DNA from: Lethocerus indicus
Lineage: Eukaryota; Arthropoda; Insecta; Hemiptera; Belostomatidae
Direction: 5' to 3'
Assembly (NCBI GenBank): GCA_019843655.1
Contig: JACDQD010000004.1
Coordinates: forward strand, 13,516,001-13,580,000
Length of the DNA stretch: 64,000 nucleotides
Shown here: positions 62,401 to 64,000 of the stretch, piece after piece
Numbering within the stretch: the stretch's first letter is position 1
Layout of the letters: each line of letters opens with the position of its first letter
Program-made: the position numbers and the translations under genes
The notes under the pieces: model-generated
What the model saw: the letters and a program-made list of their open reading frames with translations, nothing else
Told to the model about the DNA's origin: nothing
Database searches by the model: none

Positions 62401-64000
62401 ATTCTGTGAAATATCAGCGGGGCCGGCCGAGGGTGTTCTCGTCACCTTTTGTGTGGTAGGACGCGCGTCCCAGACGCCGAAAGTGTGCCTCCCGCACGTC
62501 CCCGGCTACCTGGCCCCAGCAACTGCTCTATACAGCACCGGAGCGAGCGGAGTACCACTCTATTCAAGAAAAGTTGTTTGTCATTTGCTAATGCCGAGAC
62601 CTTTTAGACCCCACCCCCGCTACCCCGTAATGCCGCATAGATAGACCCAAGTCATTCTCTCTCTTTCCGATATCACAATGGCCCCAGGAGCCTTCAGCTG
62701 TACTCCATTCCCACAGCTAATAGCACAACCTATTGTAAACCAGGCTCCGACATCGACACTCAATGTAGGTTTCGACTGCTCCGAAGTAGATCAATGGAGC
62801 AGACCCCCGACGAGGAGTGATTTATTTTCGTTCATTTACTTCGATTATTCTTGTTTCCGAATTTTCTTAGAACCGTCAGTTATCCGCGCGAACGACCATT
62901 TTCATATATTTATGGGTTAGAGGAGGTTCGAAGATCGATCGTTATCCTTCATAGTTTATATGGTTTATTATAATAATTTCGTTTAATCAACTCCAGCTAG
63001 GCTCACTAGCATATCGGGTGTTATAATACATTACGTGCCCAGTTATAGATCTGGCGGGATTATTTATCGAAATCCGATACCTGGAGTATTTCAATATATA
63101 AGAAACCGAGACTACTCAACGGTAACAATGAATATCAAATAATACCCCCCTCGCCAATATTTCACTACTGAACCTTCTTTCCTAATTAATGTTTAATTTA
63201 TTCTCGACGTCATCCGTTTTTAACTGTAGGAATGTTGTCATAGGTAACGGTACGTTAATTACAGGGCAGTATAAAAAGGTATCACCGATACAACACTAAA
63301 GCTAAAATGAAATCGGATTTCGATCAGTATGTGAACTCGATCTAATAACGTTTTTTTTCATTTTCCAAAAACAAAATTTACCATTTCCCCTGATGACGGT
63401 GGACAGTTTTTTGTCCGAGGGGTGTGTGGAATGCGGGATTTGAAGGGAAAGCAAACAGTGGGTGGGAAATGGGGTTTTCCGTAAAGCGTCCGGGACCCCT
63501 TTCAATTATTTGATTGTTGACAAAAATCGGTGGACACATTTTTTCCATTACTCCGTACCGCGGCGGTGGCCTACTTGGCCGGTGGCCGAGGCGGGTACAT
63601 CCTTCAAACACAATATTGGTTCAGTTTTTACAGGGCGGGCGGCCATTATTGAAAAATTGGTAATTCCGATAGGATCAACACGGGGGGCGCGACGGGGCAG
63701 CGGGGCGCTTCCACGTGTCATCCCACGTGTTAAACGGCTTTCGGTGCGCCGATACCCCCCGATCCGCCCCCAATTATATCCCGCTTCGGATGAATGTTTC
63801 GCGGCCTGCACTCTGTTGAAAAAAGAACGGAGAAAAAACCACATTTAATCTGAATCCGGCTGTTAGTTACAGTGCTCGGACGGCGTTGATATTTTTACGG
63901 CAAACGCCAATACGCAAAACCCGTCCGGGCAAAGTTAATTGAAAATAAACTCCGCAGAATGGTTATACGTCCTAAAAACATCTTCGTAGAATTGTCGACC
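59487..64000. other. non-coding stretch to window end
   Basis: No gene recognised. It contains a 10-base G run at 59726-59735, GC-richer patches at 59700-60080, 62350-62700 and 63480-63800, and AT-rich DNA between 61150 and 62110. A 128-codon plus frame (63462-63848) and a 98-codon minus frame overlap in the last GC-rich patch and match nothing known to me. This mutual overlap suggests low stop density rather than coding. Confidence 0.55.

Noticed and set aside
63462..63848. 128-codon plus frame with overlapping 98-codon minus frame
   Set aside because: Both frames are open because the patch is GC-rich with few stops. Neither gives a recognisable domain.
1..64000. CRISPR arrays, rRNA genes, snRNA genes, intact tRNA genes
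   Set aside because: No regularly spaced identical short repeats with unique spacers, no rRNA or snRNA core motifs, and no foldable intact tRNA cloverleaf were seen by eye on either strand.

Overview
The window looks like 64 kb of non-coding DNA from an invertebrate animal. The supporting signs are an AT-rich mosaic with GC-richer patches in which CpG is not obviously depleted, many simple repeats ((CT)n, (TA)n, homopolymeric C or G), a piggyBac-type DNA-transposon remnant, a small MITE, tRNA-derived SINE-like fragments, and a foldback repeat whose motifs recall Penelope-like elements. No bacterial features (operons, ribosome binding sites, long dense ORFs) are present. I cannot name the phylum.

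I recognise no intact protein-coding gene. The longest ATG-initiated frames are about 100-140 codons. They are scattered over both strands, often lie in low-complexity DNA, and show no family motif I know. The best coding candidates are both broken. One is a truncated N-terminal piece of a probable piggyBac transposase (59252-59410). The other is a long frame with only two stops at 43762-44475, of unknown identity. The window may be an intergenic desert or the inside of a very large intron.

Layout. 1-5.1 kb: mixed sequence with a 315-bp inverted repeat (1260-1574) and short palindromes. 5.1-10.4 kb: two minus-strand SINE-like copies (about 5.1 and 10.2 kb) around GC-rich patches. 10.4-24.7 kb: non-coding DNA with CT and GGAG tracts and a GC-box cluster near 12.1 kb. 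24.74-27.33 kb: a satellite-like locus made of degenerate A/T-tract repeats plus 105-bp tandem repeats, duplicated at a 1302-bp offset. 27.3-43.7 kb: non-coding DNA with GC-richer, homeodomain- and POU-site-like blocks (for example around 36.0-36.4 kb) and purine/pyrimidine tracts. 43.76-44.48 kb: the decayed frame. 44.9-46.3 kb: dense CT/CA/poly-C repeats and a CpG-rich patch. 49.8-50.05 kb: a 231-bp MITE. 52.56-53.06 kb: another enhancer-like block. 58.0-59.5 kb: a long CT microsatellite and a 558-bp piggyBac-like element sitting between two (TA)n tracts. 59.5-64 kb: non-coding.

No set of genes working together can be described. The supported content is repeats, mobile-element debris and candidate regulatory DNA. 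The most distinctive observations are the satellite whose 105-bp unit keeps one minus-strand frame nearly open, the foldback with two inverted hammerhead-like cores, and the two small transposons.
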